A DNA stretch of 64,000 nucleotides from Ferrimonas sp. YFM (lineage in GTDB: Bacteria > Pseudomonadota > Gammaproteobacteria > Enterobacterales > Shewanellaceae), in NCBI RefSeq assembly GCF_030296015.1, contig NZ_AP027368.1:2542001-2606000 (forward strand). Reading direction: 5' to 3'. The translations under genes and the position numbers were made by a program. Position 1 is the stretch's first letter, and each line of letters starts with the position of its first letter. Of this stretch, positions 9,687 to 17,752 are shown one piece after another. The notes below the pieces were generated by a model. That model did not search any database. It saw only the letters and a program-made list of their open reading frames with translations, and was not told where the DNA came from.

Positions 9687-10204
9687 GGGCACTCCTTCAG
9701 TTCCAGGGGCAAACCGGCAAGGGTCAGGGTGACTTTGTCCATCAGGGGGGAGAGGTGCTGCTGCAGCCAGCCACACTCATCCACGAAACGGCGATTGCCC
9801 TCACCCAGGGGCACCACCCCCTGCCCCACCTCATTGCCAATGAGGATCAGCGGGCCCGGCAGGCTGGGAAGGGTATCGAGCAGCGCCTCTTTGGCCCCGG
9901 GCCAGTCGCCGCCGAACAACTCATTGGAGAGCCACAGAGTCAGGCAATCCACCATAATCAGGGTGTTGGGCTGGCTGTGCTGTGCCAGAAGATCCCCCAG
10001 GTTCCTGGGTGCTTCCAGCAGTTGCCAGTTCTTGGGACGGCGAGACTGGTGATGAGCGATGCGCTGCGCCATCTCCTGGCCCTCGGCGGTAGCGGTGGCG
10101 ATCACCACCACCTTGCCATCGGTTTGCTGTTGCCACTCAAGGGCGCGGGCCTGTGCCAAGGCACTCTTGCCGGAACGGGCACCGCCGGTGATCAACTGTT
10201 TCAT
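9683..10204 (-). CDS. Second CobU homologue (copy 2) between btuC and btuF
   Basis: A 173-residue CobU/CobP family protein with P-loop GGARSGKSA at residues 7-15, the guanylylation-site region RIAHHQSRRP (His51/His52), MVDCLTLWLSNE and IGNEVGQGVVP. All motifs look functional, so it is not an obvious pseudogene. It is clearly diverged from copy 1 over its full length, so it is not a recent duplication. It overlaps btuC upstream and btuF downstream by four bases each. It may act on a different corrinoid or split the kinase and guanylyltransferase roles with copy 1; both ideas are inference. Confidence 0.9.
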   Translation of the reverse strand: MKQLITGGARSGKSALAQARALEWQQQTDGKVVVIATATAEGQEMAQRIAHHQSRRPKNWQLLEAPRNLGDLLAQHSQPNTLIMVDCLTLWLSNELFGGDWPGAKEALLDTLPSLPGPLILIGNEVGQGVVPLGEGNRRFVDECGWLQQHLSPLMDKVTLTLAGLPLELKECP

Positions 10205-11199
10205 GCCAGCCTCCTGCGCCGGTTAATCAACAAAGCGATAAAGAAGCAGCTGCCGAGGATGGCGGTCACCACCCCAACCGGCAGTTCCTGATTGCCAAGG
10301 AGCTGACGGGCGAGCAGGTCCACCCACACCATCATCACTGCCCCGAACGCCGCGGTGGCCACTATGGTGGCACCGCTGGCCGCTCCGATAAGCATCCGTA
10401 CTATGTGGGGCACCATCAGGCCGACAAAGCCGATGCCACCGCAATAAGCCACCAGGGACGCGGTAATCAGCGCGGTCAACAACAACATGCCCAAGCGCAG
10501 TGGCGCCACCGCCACCCCCTGGGTATGGGCGCTTTCGTCCCCCGCCATCAAGGCCTGAAGAGGCCGCTGAAACTGATGGATGATCACCAGGGACACCAGC
10601 ACCACCAACCCGGGGATCCACAGGGTGGCCCAGGTGGCCCGGCTGAAGCTGCCCAGGCTCCAGAACAGCACCGCCTGAATCGCCTGGCTGTCGCCGAAAT
10701 AGAGCGCCAAGTTGGCCAAGGAGGAGAGCAGGAACGAGATGGCCACACCGGCCAGGATCAGCCCCTCAACCTGACCGTCTCTGGCCATCACCATCACCAC
10801 CGCCACGGCGATCAGCGATCCCAGGAAGGCGCACACAGGCAAGCCGAGTCCGGCCACTCCCAGGGTCAGGGCCAGAACCGCGCCCAGGGTGGAGCCGGCG
10901 GAGATGCCGAACAGATAAGGATCGGCCAGGGGATTGCGGGTAACGCTCTGAAGCACAGAGCCTGACACCGCCAGGCCAGCGCCGCACAGCATGGCCAGCA
11001 ACACCCTGGGCAGTCGCAGTTCAATGATGATGCGGTCTGACAGACCCTGGGCCGCCTCACCGGTGAGGGCGCGGGCCACCGCCTGGGCCACATCATAGGG
11101 AGCTATATCGGCGGAGCCGGTGGCCACGGCCACCAGAGGAGAGATCAGCAGCAGGGGCAGGAGCAGCAGCATCAGCTGCCCGGGTTTAAGCAAGGGCAT
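10201..11199 (-). CDS. btuC: Cobalamin ABC transporter permease BtuC
   Basis: A 332-residue FecCD-family permease, the membrane subunit of the B12 importer. It is strongly hydrophobic with roughly ten transmembrane helices. Family blocks include LRLPRVLLAMLCGAGLAVSG, NPLADPYLFGISAGSTLGA and CGGIGFVGLMVPHIVR. The ATG at 11199 lies inside the end of btuD, giving a 14-base overlap, and was chosen over a start 25 codons upstream that would add a non-hydrophobic tail. It pairs with BtuD and BtuF. Confidence 0.92.
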   Translation of the reverse strand: MPLLKPGQLMLLLLPLLLISPLVAVATGSADIAPYDVAQAVARALTGEAAQGLSDRIIIELRLPRVLLAMLCGAGLAVSGSVLQSVTRNPLADPYLFGISAGSTLGAVLALTLGVAGLGLPVCAFLGSLIAVAVVMVMARDGQVEGLILAGVAISFLLSSLANLALYFGDSQAIQAVLFWSLGSFSRATWATLWIPGLVVLVSLVIIHQFQRPLQALMAGDESAHTQGVAVAPLRLGMLLLTALITASLVAYCGGIGFVGLMVPHIVRMLIGAASGATIVATAAFGAVMMVWVDLLARQLLGNQELPVGVVTAILGSCFFIALLINRRRRLA

Positions 11200-12019
11200 A
11201 GTCGCTATTGTGGTAGTCGTAGGTAATTCTGGGGTGAGTGCCCTGAGGATGGGGGTCGATGCGAGCATCCACACCGTAGGTCTGGGCGATCTGTTTCTGG
11301 GTCAGTACCTGACCAGGTTCGCCGAAGGCGGCCAGTCGACCTTCATGCAGCAGCAACAGGCGATCGCAGTAGGCACTGGCCAGGTTCAGATCATGAATGG
11401 AGGCCACCACGGTCACCCCCAAGCCACGAAGCAGCTTGAGGGTGTCAATCTGGTAACGAATGTCCAGATGGTTGGTGGGCTCATCCAGCAGCAGCAGTTT
11501 GGGTTGCTGCAACAGGGCGCGGGCGATAAGCACCCGCTGACGCTCACCGCCGGAGAGCAGTTCGAAATGGCGATCGGCCATCTCGGTCAATTGCACCCGC
11601 TCCAGCATCTCCTCAATCTGGATGCGCTCTTTGCGGCGATCCAGCCTTTGCCACCAGTTACTCTGGGCCAACAGGCCCGTGGTCAGAAATTGACGCACGG
11701 TCATCGAAAATCCGCTAGGCAGGTGTTGGGTCACCACCGCCACCTCTCGGGCAAACTGGCGGCGACTCATTGTCTGGGTGTCTCGGCCCCCCAGCAACAC
11801 GCGGCCACTGGTGGGGTCGAGGTAACGATAGAGGCAGCGCAGCAAGGTGGATTTGCCGACGCCGTTGGGGCCGAGCAGACCCACAAACTCTCCCTGGAAT
11901 ATGTTGAAGCTGATCCCGGAAAGTATGGTTCGGCGGCCATCGCCCCAGCCCAGGTTCTCCACCTCCAGTTGCAGGGGTGGCTGAGGGGTACGGGGTAAGT
12001 CGTCAAATGCCTTAAACAT
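11186..12019 (-). CDS. btuD: Cobalamin ABC transporter ATP-binding protein BtuD
   Basis: A 277-residue ABC ATPase of the iron-chelate/cobalamin type that energises BtuC. Walker A is GPNGVGKST at residues 50-58, the ABC signature is LSGGERQRV near 150 and Walker B is LLLLDEPTNHLD near 172, followed by a switch histidine in ASIHDLN. The gene follows btuB after about 40 bases and overlaps btuC. It lies in the cytoplasm, bound to the inner membrane. Confidence 0.93.
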   Translation of the reverse strand: MFKAFDDLPRTPQPPLQLEVENLGWGDGRRTILSGISFNIFQGEFVGLLGPNGVGKSTLLRCLYRYLDPTSGRVLLGGRDTQTMSRRQFAREVAVVTQHLPSGFSMTVRQFLTTGLLAQSNWWQRLDRRKERIQIEEMLERVQLTEMADRHFELLSGGERQRVLIARALLQQPKLLLLDEPTNHLDIRYQIDTLKLLRGLGVTVVASIHDLNLASAYCDRLLLLHEGRLAAFGEPGQVLTQKQIAQTYGVDARIDPHPQGTHPRITYDYHNSDYALA

Positions 12020-12061
12020 GGCGCTGCCTCCGGCGGACCGCAGAGCGGCCCGCGTTTTGGG

Positions 12062-13858
12062 TTAGAACTGGGTGTAGCTGACGCTCAGGAACCACTCGGT
12101 ACCCGGACCATTGTAATTGGCGCTGGTGATGATCTCCTCATCCAGCAGGTTATTGGCCTTCAGGCGCACAAACCAGCTTTCCGAGAGCTCATACCCCAGG
12201 CTCAGGTCCACCTTATGGTAAGGGTCGAGGTAGTTATCCCCTCTCTCCTTACGCTTGCCCTGGTAGTGGTAGTCCAGAGTCAGGTCCCACTGGGTCCAGG
12301 CGTAGGAAGCCGAATAGTCAAACTCGTGCTCACTGCGGCCTTCCAGCTGCTCATCCTTCTGCTTATCTTCGGCGTCCAGGTAGGTATAAGCCACCTGATG
12401 ATCAAGGCCGAGAGAAGAGAAGTTGACACTCAGCTCGATACCTTGCAAACGCGCTTCAGCGATATTGTCTACTGCCCAAATGTCGTAGTCGAACTCATTC
12501 TTTACTCCGGTATTGAACCAGTCAATCAGATCCTCCACGTCGTTATGGAACACGCTCAGGTAGGCGTTATAGCCGTCGCCGGAGTAGCTCAGGGTCAGGT
12601 CGCTATTGCTCGCCGTCTCTGAACGCAGATCCGGATTACCAGACCCTGGCCAGTAGAGGTCGTTGAAGGTCGGGGCTTTAAAGGCGGTGCCATGGCCTGC
12701 GGTCAGTCGCCAGCCATTGCCGAACCGGTAGGCGGCGCTGAGGTTGTAGGAGGTCTCGGAGTCGATATTCTCCACATCATCGTAGCGCACCGAGGCTTCC
12801 AGCAACCAGGCATCCAGGTCGGCGCGGGCCAGGGCATAAACGCCCAAGACGTCGCGCTCATCCTGAGCGTAGTCGCCACGAACGGACTCGTTATAGAAAT
12901 CCACACCGCCAATCAGGGTCAACACATCGCTGGGCAGATACTGGTTGCTCCAGTTCAGCTGCTCCCGACGGGTCTCATAGATGCTGTGATCTGGGCTGCC
13001 ATCACGGAAGTTGTCGTTGTAGTCGCGAGCCTGGCCTACACTCAGCTTGCTGGTGTAATCGCCCTGGTTGTACTGGGCACCCAGGTTCCACAAGAAGTTG
13101 TCGAAGTCTGCTTCGTTGCCCCCGTAGGAGCTGTCGTATTCGTTGTTGCCGGTGTTGTACTGACCCACCCAGTTCAGCTGCCACTGATTGTTCAGGGTCT
13201 GCCCACCGTTGATGCCGGCGGTAATGCGATCAAAGCCATCATCGTCATCTTCGCCGTCACGCTTGGCATCAAAACCATCACCTTGCTCGGTAGAAAGGGT
13301 CAGGCTGGTGCGACCATCTCCATGGCCAACGCCAACACCGGCTGCCAGACGTCCATAGGCATCGCTGCCCACGGCAGCGCCGGCATACCACTGACCTTGG
13401 TCCAGCTTACGGGTAAAGATTTGGATAACACCGCCGATGGCGTCGCTGCCCCAGACGGAGGCACGGGGACCTTTCACCACCTCGATGCGCTCAATCTGCT
13501 CGGGAGAGATGGTGGAGAAGCTGACCGAACCCAGGGTGGCGGAGTTGATGCGAATGCCATCGACCAGCACCAGCACGTGATCGGAGTTGGCACCACGAAT
13601 GCTGATACTGGCATTCTGGCCAGCACCGCCATTGCGGGTAACGCTGACGCCCGGCAGGCGCTCGAGGAGATCGGCCACAGAGGTGGGGCTGATCTTCTCA
13701 ATCTCAACCCGCTCAATGGTATTGATGATGGTCAGCTGCTGCTCAGGAGCCGAATCAAAGCGGTCACCGGTGACCACTATCACGTCCTCGGTCGCGGAGG
13801 CGGAGAAGGTGGCGCCCAAAGCCAGGGCAACCAGGGAGAAGCGCGTTTTTAAACTCAT
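12062..13858 (-). CDS. btuB: TonB-dependent cobalamin receptor BtuB
   Basis: A 598-residue outer-membrane receptor. A signal peptide ends near ATFSASA, followed by a TonB-box-like EDVIVVTGD. The plug domain has LLERLPGVSVTRNGGAG, ISIRGANSDHVLVLVDGIR and VVKGPRASVWGSDAIGGVI. A beta-barrel follows and ends in a terminal Phe (VSYTQF), as expected for BamA-dependent insertion. AAGGAA lies six bases before the ATG. It is the first gene after the B12 riboswitch, which supports cobalamin rather than siderophore as substrate. Confidence 0.94.
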   Translation of the reverse strand: MSLKTRFSLVALALGATFSASATEDVIVVTGDRFDSAPEQQLTIINTIERVEIEKISPTSVADLLERLPGVSVTRNGGAGQNASISIRGANSDHVLVLVDGIRINSATLGSVSFSTISPEQIERIEVVKGPRASVWGSDAIGGVIQIFTRKLDQGQWYAGAAVGSDAYGRLAAGVGVGHGDGRTSLTLSTEQGDGFDAKRDGEDDDDGFDRITAGINGGQTLNNQWQLNWVGQYNTGNNEYDSSYGGNEADFDNFLWNLGAQYNQGDYTSKLSVGQARDYNDNFRDGSPDHSIYETRREQLNWSNQYLPSDVLTLIGGVDFYNESVRGDYAQDERDVLGVYALARADLDAWLLEASVRYDDVENIDSETSYNLSAAYRFGNGWRLTAGHGTAFKAPTFNDLYWPGSGNPDLRSETASNSDLTLSYSGDGYNAYLSVFHNDVEDLIDWFNTGVKNEFDYDIWAVDNIAEARLQGIELSVNFSSLGLDHQVAYTYLDAEDKQKDEQLEGRSEHEFDYSASYAWTQWDLTLDYHYQGKRKERGDNYLDPYHKVDLSLGYELSESWFVRLKANNLLDEEIITSANYNGPGTEWFLSVSYTQF

Positions 13859-13950
13859 GGTGTTTCCTTTGAGTTAGAGTTTTAAAAGCGCGGGAATGCT
13901 CTCTAGGAGAGGTCGGTACGATCATCACAGATCGCACGCATACAACAGAC

Positions 13951-13994
13951 GTAAGCCAGATGGGTACGACTCAGAGGGCAAGCCTGTGGCTTAC
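13951..13994 (-). promoter_or_regulatory. Hairpin between the B12 riboswitch and btuB, candidate expression platform
   Basis: GTAAGCCA at 13951-13958 and TGGCTTAC at 13987-13994 are perfect complements. An overlapping GGCAAGCC can instead pair locally with the same GTAAGCCA region. Two mutually exclusive hairpins in the leader between aptamer and btuB would suit a switch. There is no T-run after them, so the mechanism cannot be assigned. Confidence 0.35.
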
Positions 13995-14049
13995 CTTGAT
14001 ACTCCAAATTGTTCGTTCAGGCTATCTGCTCAAGAAACCCGCTTGAGTC

Positions 14050-14222
14050 AAATCAGCAAACCGAGGTAGGTCTCCTGGCTCTCAGCATCCCAACCCTCTC
14101 CTTCCCGGTTTCCCAGTGGCGTTTTAAGGGTCGCTCTGATTACAGTTGCAGGTACAGCCGCGGATTCTCACCGCGTTCCCTGTTATGCGCTGGGGGTAAA
14201 TCCCGTTCGCACCTTGGTTTGG
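14050..14222 (-). promoter_or_regulatory. Cobalamin (AdoCbl) riboswitch upstream of btuB
   Basis: On the minus strand the leader contains GGTGAGAATCCGCGGCTGTA followed by CCTGCAACTG, then GCCACTGG and CCGGGAAGG. It ends with the B12 box AGCCAGGAGACCTACCT at 14064-14080. These blocks and their order are the conserved core of the cobalamin riboswitch. It lies about 200 bases before the btuB ATG and should repress the transport and biosynthesis operon when corrinoid is abundant. The outer limits are approximate. Confidence 0.95.
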
Positions 14223-14250
14223 AGGCATGATAACCATGCCACGGATTGAG

Positions 14251-14278
14251 ATTGTGCCAGAGATCACGGCGCTTTCAA
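14251..14278 (-). promoter_or_regulatory. Candidate sigma70 promoter for the B12 operon
   Basis: On the minus strand TTGAAA (14278-14273) and CACAAT (14256-14251) are separated by 16 bases and lie about 30 bases upstream of the riboswitch start. The position is right for transcribing the whole aptamer. The -10 element is only a fair match. Confidence 0.45.
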
Positions 14279-14333
14279 GAGGGAAAAATGTGTGTGAAAA
14301 CCCACAGTCATTCTTTTCGGTTAATTCCACTTT

Positions 14334-14349
14334 TGGACGTATGGACGTC
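14334..14349. promoter_or_regulatory. Tandem MetJ-like box between btuB and the divergent outer-membrane gene
   Basis: Two adjacent 8-mers, TGGACGTA and TGGACGTC, repeat with the 8-base period of MetJ operators, whose consensus is built on AGACGTCT. The GACGT core is present in both. The site lies about 55 bases upstream of the btuB -35 element and about 85 bases before the divergent gene's promoter. Control of B12 uptake by methionine status is plausible through B12-dependent MetH, but this is inference. Confidence 0.35.
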
Positions 14350-14434
14350 CAAACCAGGCACCCCAAGGGTTTGCGACGACTGCCCTGCCCTGTTGATCCT
14401 CTCTATTTGCCCCACAAATTTTTTTCAGATTTTT

Positions 14435-14463
14435 TTCACTCATAAGGTTTATGCTGGTTATAT
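14435..14463 (+). promoter_or_regulatory. Candidate sigma70 promoter for the two-part outer-membrane protein
   Basis: TTCACT at 14435 and TTATAT at 14458 are spaced by 17 bases and lie 30 bases before the ATG at 14493. A T-rich tract sits immediately upstream of the -35 element. Confidence 0.4.
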
Positions 14464-14492
14464 CGGACAAAACGACGTGAAATCTGGCACCT

Positions 14493-15785
14493 ATGAAGAA
14501 GTTGATGGGCACGGTGGCCCTTCTCTGCAGCAGCCTGGCCTGGGCCGTTCCCGGCAGTGCGCCACAACCGGATTGGGGCATCGCCATCGGCATGCGGTAC
14601 GCAGACATCCCGTACGACACCGAGGTGGATCAGGTTGCCGACATCGTGCCGCTGATGTTTTTCCATGGAGAGGAATTCTACCTCCACGGACTGGAAGCGG
14701 GTTACCACCTTTGGCAACAGGATCAACACCAGACCACCCTGTTTAGCCGGTTTCGATTTTTCGACATCCCCCGGGAATTTCAGAACGACATCCAGGAGGA
14801 CAGCTTCGACCTGGGTGGCCGCTATCGATACATCCCCCAGCCCGGCCACTTCATCGACACCGAACTTCTGAGCAACAGCCATGGCCGCAGCTATGGTCAC
14901 CTGCGTTACGGCTTCGACGCTGATTACGGCTCCCTGACCTTGCAGCCCAAGGTGCAGCTGGATTGGCGCAGCCGTGAATTTGTCGAGCACTACTACGCTC
15001 TGAACACCGGCCGCGGCCGCTCCGATATCGGGGTCAGCGCTGGCGTCGATCTCTCCTGGCACCTGATCAGCAACCTCTACTTTATCGGCAAGTTGGAAGG
15101 CTCCATGCTCGGAGAAGGCGCCGGCGACCTGCCCACCCTGGATAAACGCTTCACCCTGGAGAGCTACGCAGGTATCGCTTTCTTTCCGAACCCGGACAGC
15201 AAGGGCGTGTACTTTACCCGTGACCAGTTCAAAGGCCATTACCTGAGAGTGGCTCATGGCTGGGCCACGCCCTCCAACCTGGGGGAGATCCTCAATTTCG
15301 ACTGGGAGAAGGACCCCTACAACAATCAGCTCACGTCGGTGTTCTACGGTATTCCCCTGACCGATACCCTGTTTGGCCTGCCCATTGATCTCTACTTCAC
15401 CCCGGGAGCGGTGTATCACCACAGCTCGGAGGTACAGAAGACCAGCTACGAAGGGGTGGTGGCGATCAAAGCCTATTACACCATCGACTGGCCACTGCGC
15501 TGGCGCTTCGGGGTGGCCGAAGGACTCTCCTACGTCAGCCGCCCCACCTACATTGAGCGCAGTGAACTGGAGGAAAAGGGCTACCGGCCATCCAAGCTCA
15601 TGAACTATCTGGACTTTTCTTTCGATCTCAATCTGGGGGATCTGTTCCAGAGCGCCGCCCTGGAGCAGGTGTGGTTTGGCTGGAGCATTCACCATCGCAG
15701 CTCTATTTTTGAAAGCTCCTCCGCCTTCGGCCGCATCAAAGGGGGGAGCAACTACAACACCCTCTACCTGCAGTGGCACTTCTAA
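14493..15785 (+). CDS. Outer-membrane beta-barrel protein, MipA/OmpV-like N-terminal half with a second barrel-like half
   Basis: A 430-residue protein with a signal peptide ending near SLAWA. The first half, to about residue 245, has the alternating pattern of MipA/OmpV proteins (SFDLGGRYRYI, LTLQPKVQLDWR, GVSAGVDLSW). The second half begins around RVAHGWATPSNLGEILNF and ends with WFGWSIHHRSSIFES, GGSNYNTLYLQWHF and a terminal Phe. The His-rich IHHRS stretch resembles a lipid A deacylase (PagL)-like region from memory, but catalytic residues cannot be confirmed. Twice the usual MipA length suggests a fusion. It stands alone and diverges from btuB. Confidence 0.65.
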   Translation: MKKLMGTVALLCSSLAWAVPGSAPQPDWGIAIGMRYADIPYDTEVDQVADIVPLMFFHGEEFYLHGLEAGYHLWQQDQHQTTLFSRFRFFDIPREFQNDIQEDSFDLGGRYRYIPQPGHFIDTELLSNSHGRSYGHLRYGFDADYGSLTLQPKVQLDWRSREFVEHYYALNTGRGRSDIGVSAGVDLSWHLISNLYFIGKLEGSMLGEGAGDLPTLDKRFTLESYAGIAFFPNPDSKGVYFTRDQFKGHYLRVAHGWATPSNLGEILNFDWEKDPYNNQLTSVFYGIPLTDTLFGLPIDLYFTPGAVYHHSSEVQKTSYEGVVAIKAYYTIDWPLRWRFGVAEGLSYVSRPTYIERSELEEKGYRPSKLMNYLDFSFDLNLGDLFQSAALEQVWFGWSIHHRSSIFESSSAFGRIKGGSNYNTLYLQWHF

Positions 15786-15875
15786 CCTCCGGGTTGATTG
15801 CCATTCAAGGTTAAAGTCGAACACAATTTGGCCGATAACAGGGTAATGACAGAAATCCACTGAGGCGCAGTATTG

Positions 15876-16472
15876 ATGGAAGTACGTAATCATGGGGCCG
15901 AGGTCTCTCAGGTCGCTCGCAACAAGCCCACTGATGGCAGCAATCACGGCAAAGCCGTATCCGAGGTGGCCAGAAGTAAGAGTCCGGCCCAGGCCGCCAA
16001 GGCGATGACCAACGCCAACCTGCTTAATGCCATGGAAAAAGTCAGCCTGAGCTCAGGTCAGGAGTCTATGGCCTTGCTGTATCGCGCCGCCGTGGAAGCC
16101 ATCGATGAGCACCTGGCCCCCTCCCTGGGGGAGAACTCCACCGAGAAAGGGCTGGAAGCCGGTGTCGACTACTCCCCCGAGGCCACCGCCGATCGCATAG
16201 TAGGCTTTGCCACCCAGTTCTTCGAGACCTACCAGGGGCAAAACTCCAGCCTTTCCTTCGATGAACAACTGGATGGGTTTATGAGCGTCATTGGTGAGGC
16301 GGTCGACAAGGGCATCGATGAAGCCCGTGGCATTCTCGATGGATTGCAGGTACTGGATGGCGACATCAAAGACAATGTGGACCTGACCCAGAGCCTGGTA
16401 CACGAAGGGCTCCAGGCATTCAGAGACAGCTTCTATCAGGACGGCGCTGCCGGCGAGAGTACTGACAGCTAA
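15876..16472 (+). CDS. DUF5610-like hypothetical protein
   Basis: A 198-residue soluble protein without signal peptide. The N terminus is low in complexity and polar. From about residue 40 it is predicted helical, with a core SPEATADRIVGFATQFFETY and an acidic C terminus. The layout is reminiscent of DUF5610 proteins, but the assignment is from memory. The ATG at 15876 was preferred over a TTG one codon upstream because GAGGCG lies about nine bases before it. A strong terminator follows, so the gene is monocistronic. Confidence 0.65.
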   Translation: MEVRNHGAEVSQVARNKPTDGSNHGKAVSEVARSKSPAQAAKAMTNANLLNAMEKVSLSSGQESMALLYRAAVEAIDEHLAPSLGENSTEKGLEAGVDYSPEATADRIVGFATQFFETYQGQNSSLSFDEQLDGFMSVIGEAVDKGIDEARGILDGLQVLDGDIKDNVDLTQSLVHEGLQAFRDSFYQDGAAGESTDS

Positions 16473-16490
16473 GCCAGAGCATAGGATCAC

Positions 16491-16519
16491 AAAGGCCGCC
16501 CAATCAGGCGGCCTTTTTC
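16491..16519. terminator. Bidirectional rho-independent terminator
   Basis: AAAGGCCGCC and GGCGGCCTTT form a perfect 10-base-pair stem with a six-base loop, followed by Ts on the plus strand and As before it. It separates the DUF5610-like gene from the convergent DUF5692-like gene and can serve both. Confidence 0.85.
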
Positions 16520-16534
16520 TTGGTCAAACCAGCA

Positions 16535-17743
16535 TCAAGCCGCTGCGGGCTGTTGCTGCGCCAGACGCTGTTTGCGGAACTCCCACAACTGCACCACGCA
16601 GGCGATGTTGAGCACCAGGCTCAGCAGCGCCAGGGAGTAGGTCAGTACATCGTTCCTGGGGAAGATCCACAAGTTGCGCTCGTAGAACTCGGTAAAGGTG
16701 AAGTAGAACATGAACCAGGCCGCCAACGTATAAGCTCTGGCCTGCAGCCAGGTGCCCTCCTTGATGAGCAGCGCCGGAATGGTGGCCGCCACAATCACCA
16801 TCAGCTGCGCCGAGGCAGACGCGGGGAAGTTAAGGTAGACATAGACGAAGTTCCACACGTCGTAGGCGATGATCCAAAGGGCGGTCATCTTGGGCCACAC
16901 CATATCCTTCTGAGGTGAGTCGTCCGCCTTGATCCCTTTCCAGCCGTAGTAGCAGGTCAGAATCGACAGCACTCCGGCGACGCCGTTGAGCAGGTTGGGG
17001 GTAAAGCCCATGGTGAAATCCTGGGCCACCGCCTCGGCGATGTTCAGCGCCAGGAAGCCCACACAGAACAGCTTGGCGAAGGTGTACTTGTGCAAAGGGG
17101 TAAAGCGCATCAGCAGGAAGAACACCGACGCCGACACGACGGAGTAGATCTTGGCCCATTTAAACCAGTAGGCGACCCCCTGATAGGGCCAGACGAAGAC
17201 CGTCAGCAACAGCGACAGGCCGACGAAGAAGGCAAAGCCACTCCATTTCACCAAACGGAACAACTCATTGAGCGCCACAAGGATGATCAGCGTCAGCAAG
17301 ATGTGAGTCTTGGCCTGAAACTCGTACCAGCGATAGAGGGTAAATTCGGTGTCCTTCTCCATCAGCTTCAGGGATTCCCCAGGCACATTGAGGCTGACCG
17401 CGATGTTGTCATGATCCAGTACCGTCAGGGTGGCTTGGTCGAAGTCTTTTATGAGGGAGTCACCCACAGGCAATATTCGAATCTCGTCGCCAACCCGGGT
17501 AAAGGGGTGGGTCTCGGCCAGATCCTCGCCATTGAACTTCTTCTCTATGTAGACGGTGCCACCGCGGTTGAACTCAATGTGGTAACTCAGCCCGCCGGTG
17601 CCGGGAACCCCTTCCAGCAAAATCTGGTAGGTACCAAGATCGTAGTTCTCCCGGGTACCCTGCTCCGGCAATGCGGCAGCCAGTGCACTGCCCGCCAACA
17701 TCCACAGCAGCAACAACCCTATCAAACGATTCAGGTATCTCAT
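16535..17743 (-). CDS. DUF5692-like membrane protein with an added periplasmic domain
   Basis: A 402-residue protein. Residues 1-23 form a signal peptide ending in SALAA. Residues 24-145 are a hydrophilic beta-rich exported domain. The rest has about eight transmembrane helices with YWFKWAKIYSVVSASVFFLL, ALNIAEAVAQDF and KEGTWLQARAYTLAAW. The membrane half aligns with the preceding gene over its length, so the two are tandem paralogues and this copy has gained the exported domain. Its ribosome-binding site GAGGAGGGG overlaps the stop of the upstream gene, which indicates coupling. Function is unknown; a complex of the two products is a reasonable guess. Confidence 0.75.
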   Translation of the reverse strand: MRYLNRLIGLLLLWMLAGSALAAALPEQGTRENYDLGTYQILLEGVPGTGGLSYHIEFNRGGTVYIEKKFNGEDLAETHPFTRVGDEIRILPVGDSLIKDFDQATLTVLDHDNIAVSLNVPGESLKLMEKDTEFTLYRWYEFQAKTHILLTLIILVALNELFRLVKWSGFAFFVGLSLLLTVFVWPYQGVAYWFKWAKIYSVVSASVFFLLMRFTPLHKYTFAKLFCVGFLALNIAEAVAQDFTMGFTPNLLNGVAGVLSILTCYYGWKGIKADDSPQKDMVWPKMTALWIIAYDVWNFVYVYLNFPASASAQLMVIVAATIPALLIKEGTWLQARAYTLAAWFMFYFTFTEFYERNLWIFPRNDVLTYSLALLSLVLNIACVVQLWEFRKQRLAQQQPAAA

Positions 17744-17752
17744 AACCCCTCC

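Noticed and set aside
12692-13852. Long plus-strand ORF of 386 codons opposite btuB
   Set aside because: It is the antisense shadow of a GC-rich TonB receptor gene; composition is biased and no family motif or ribosome-binding site is seen.
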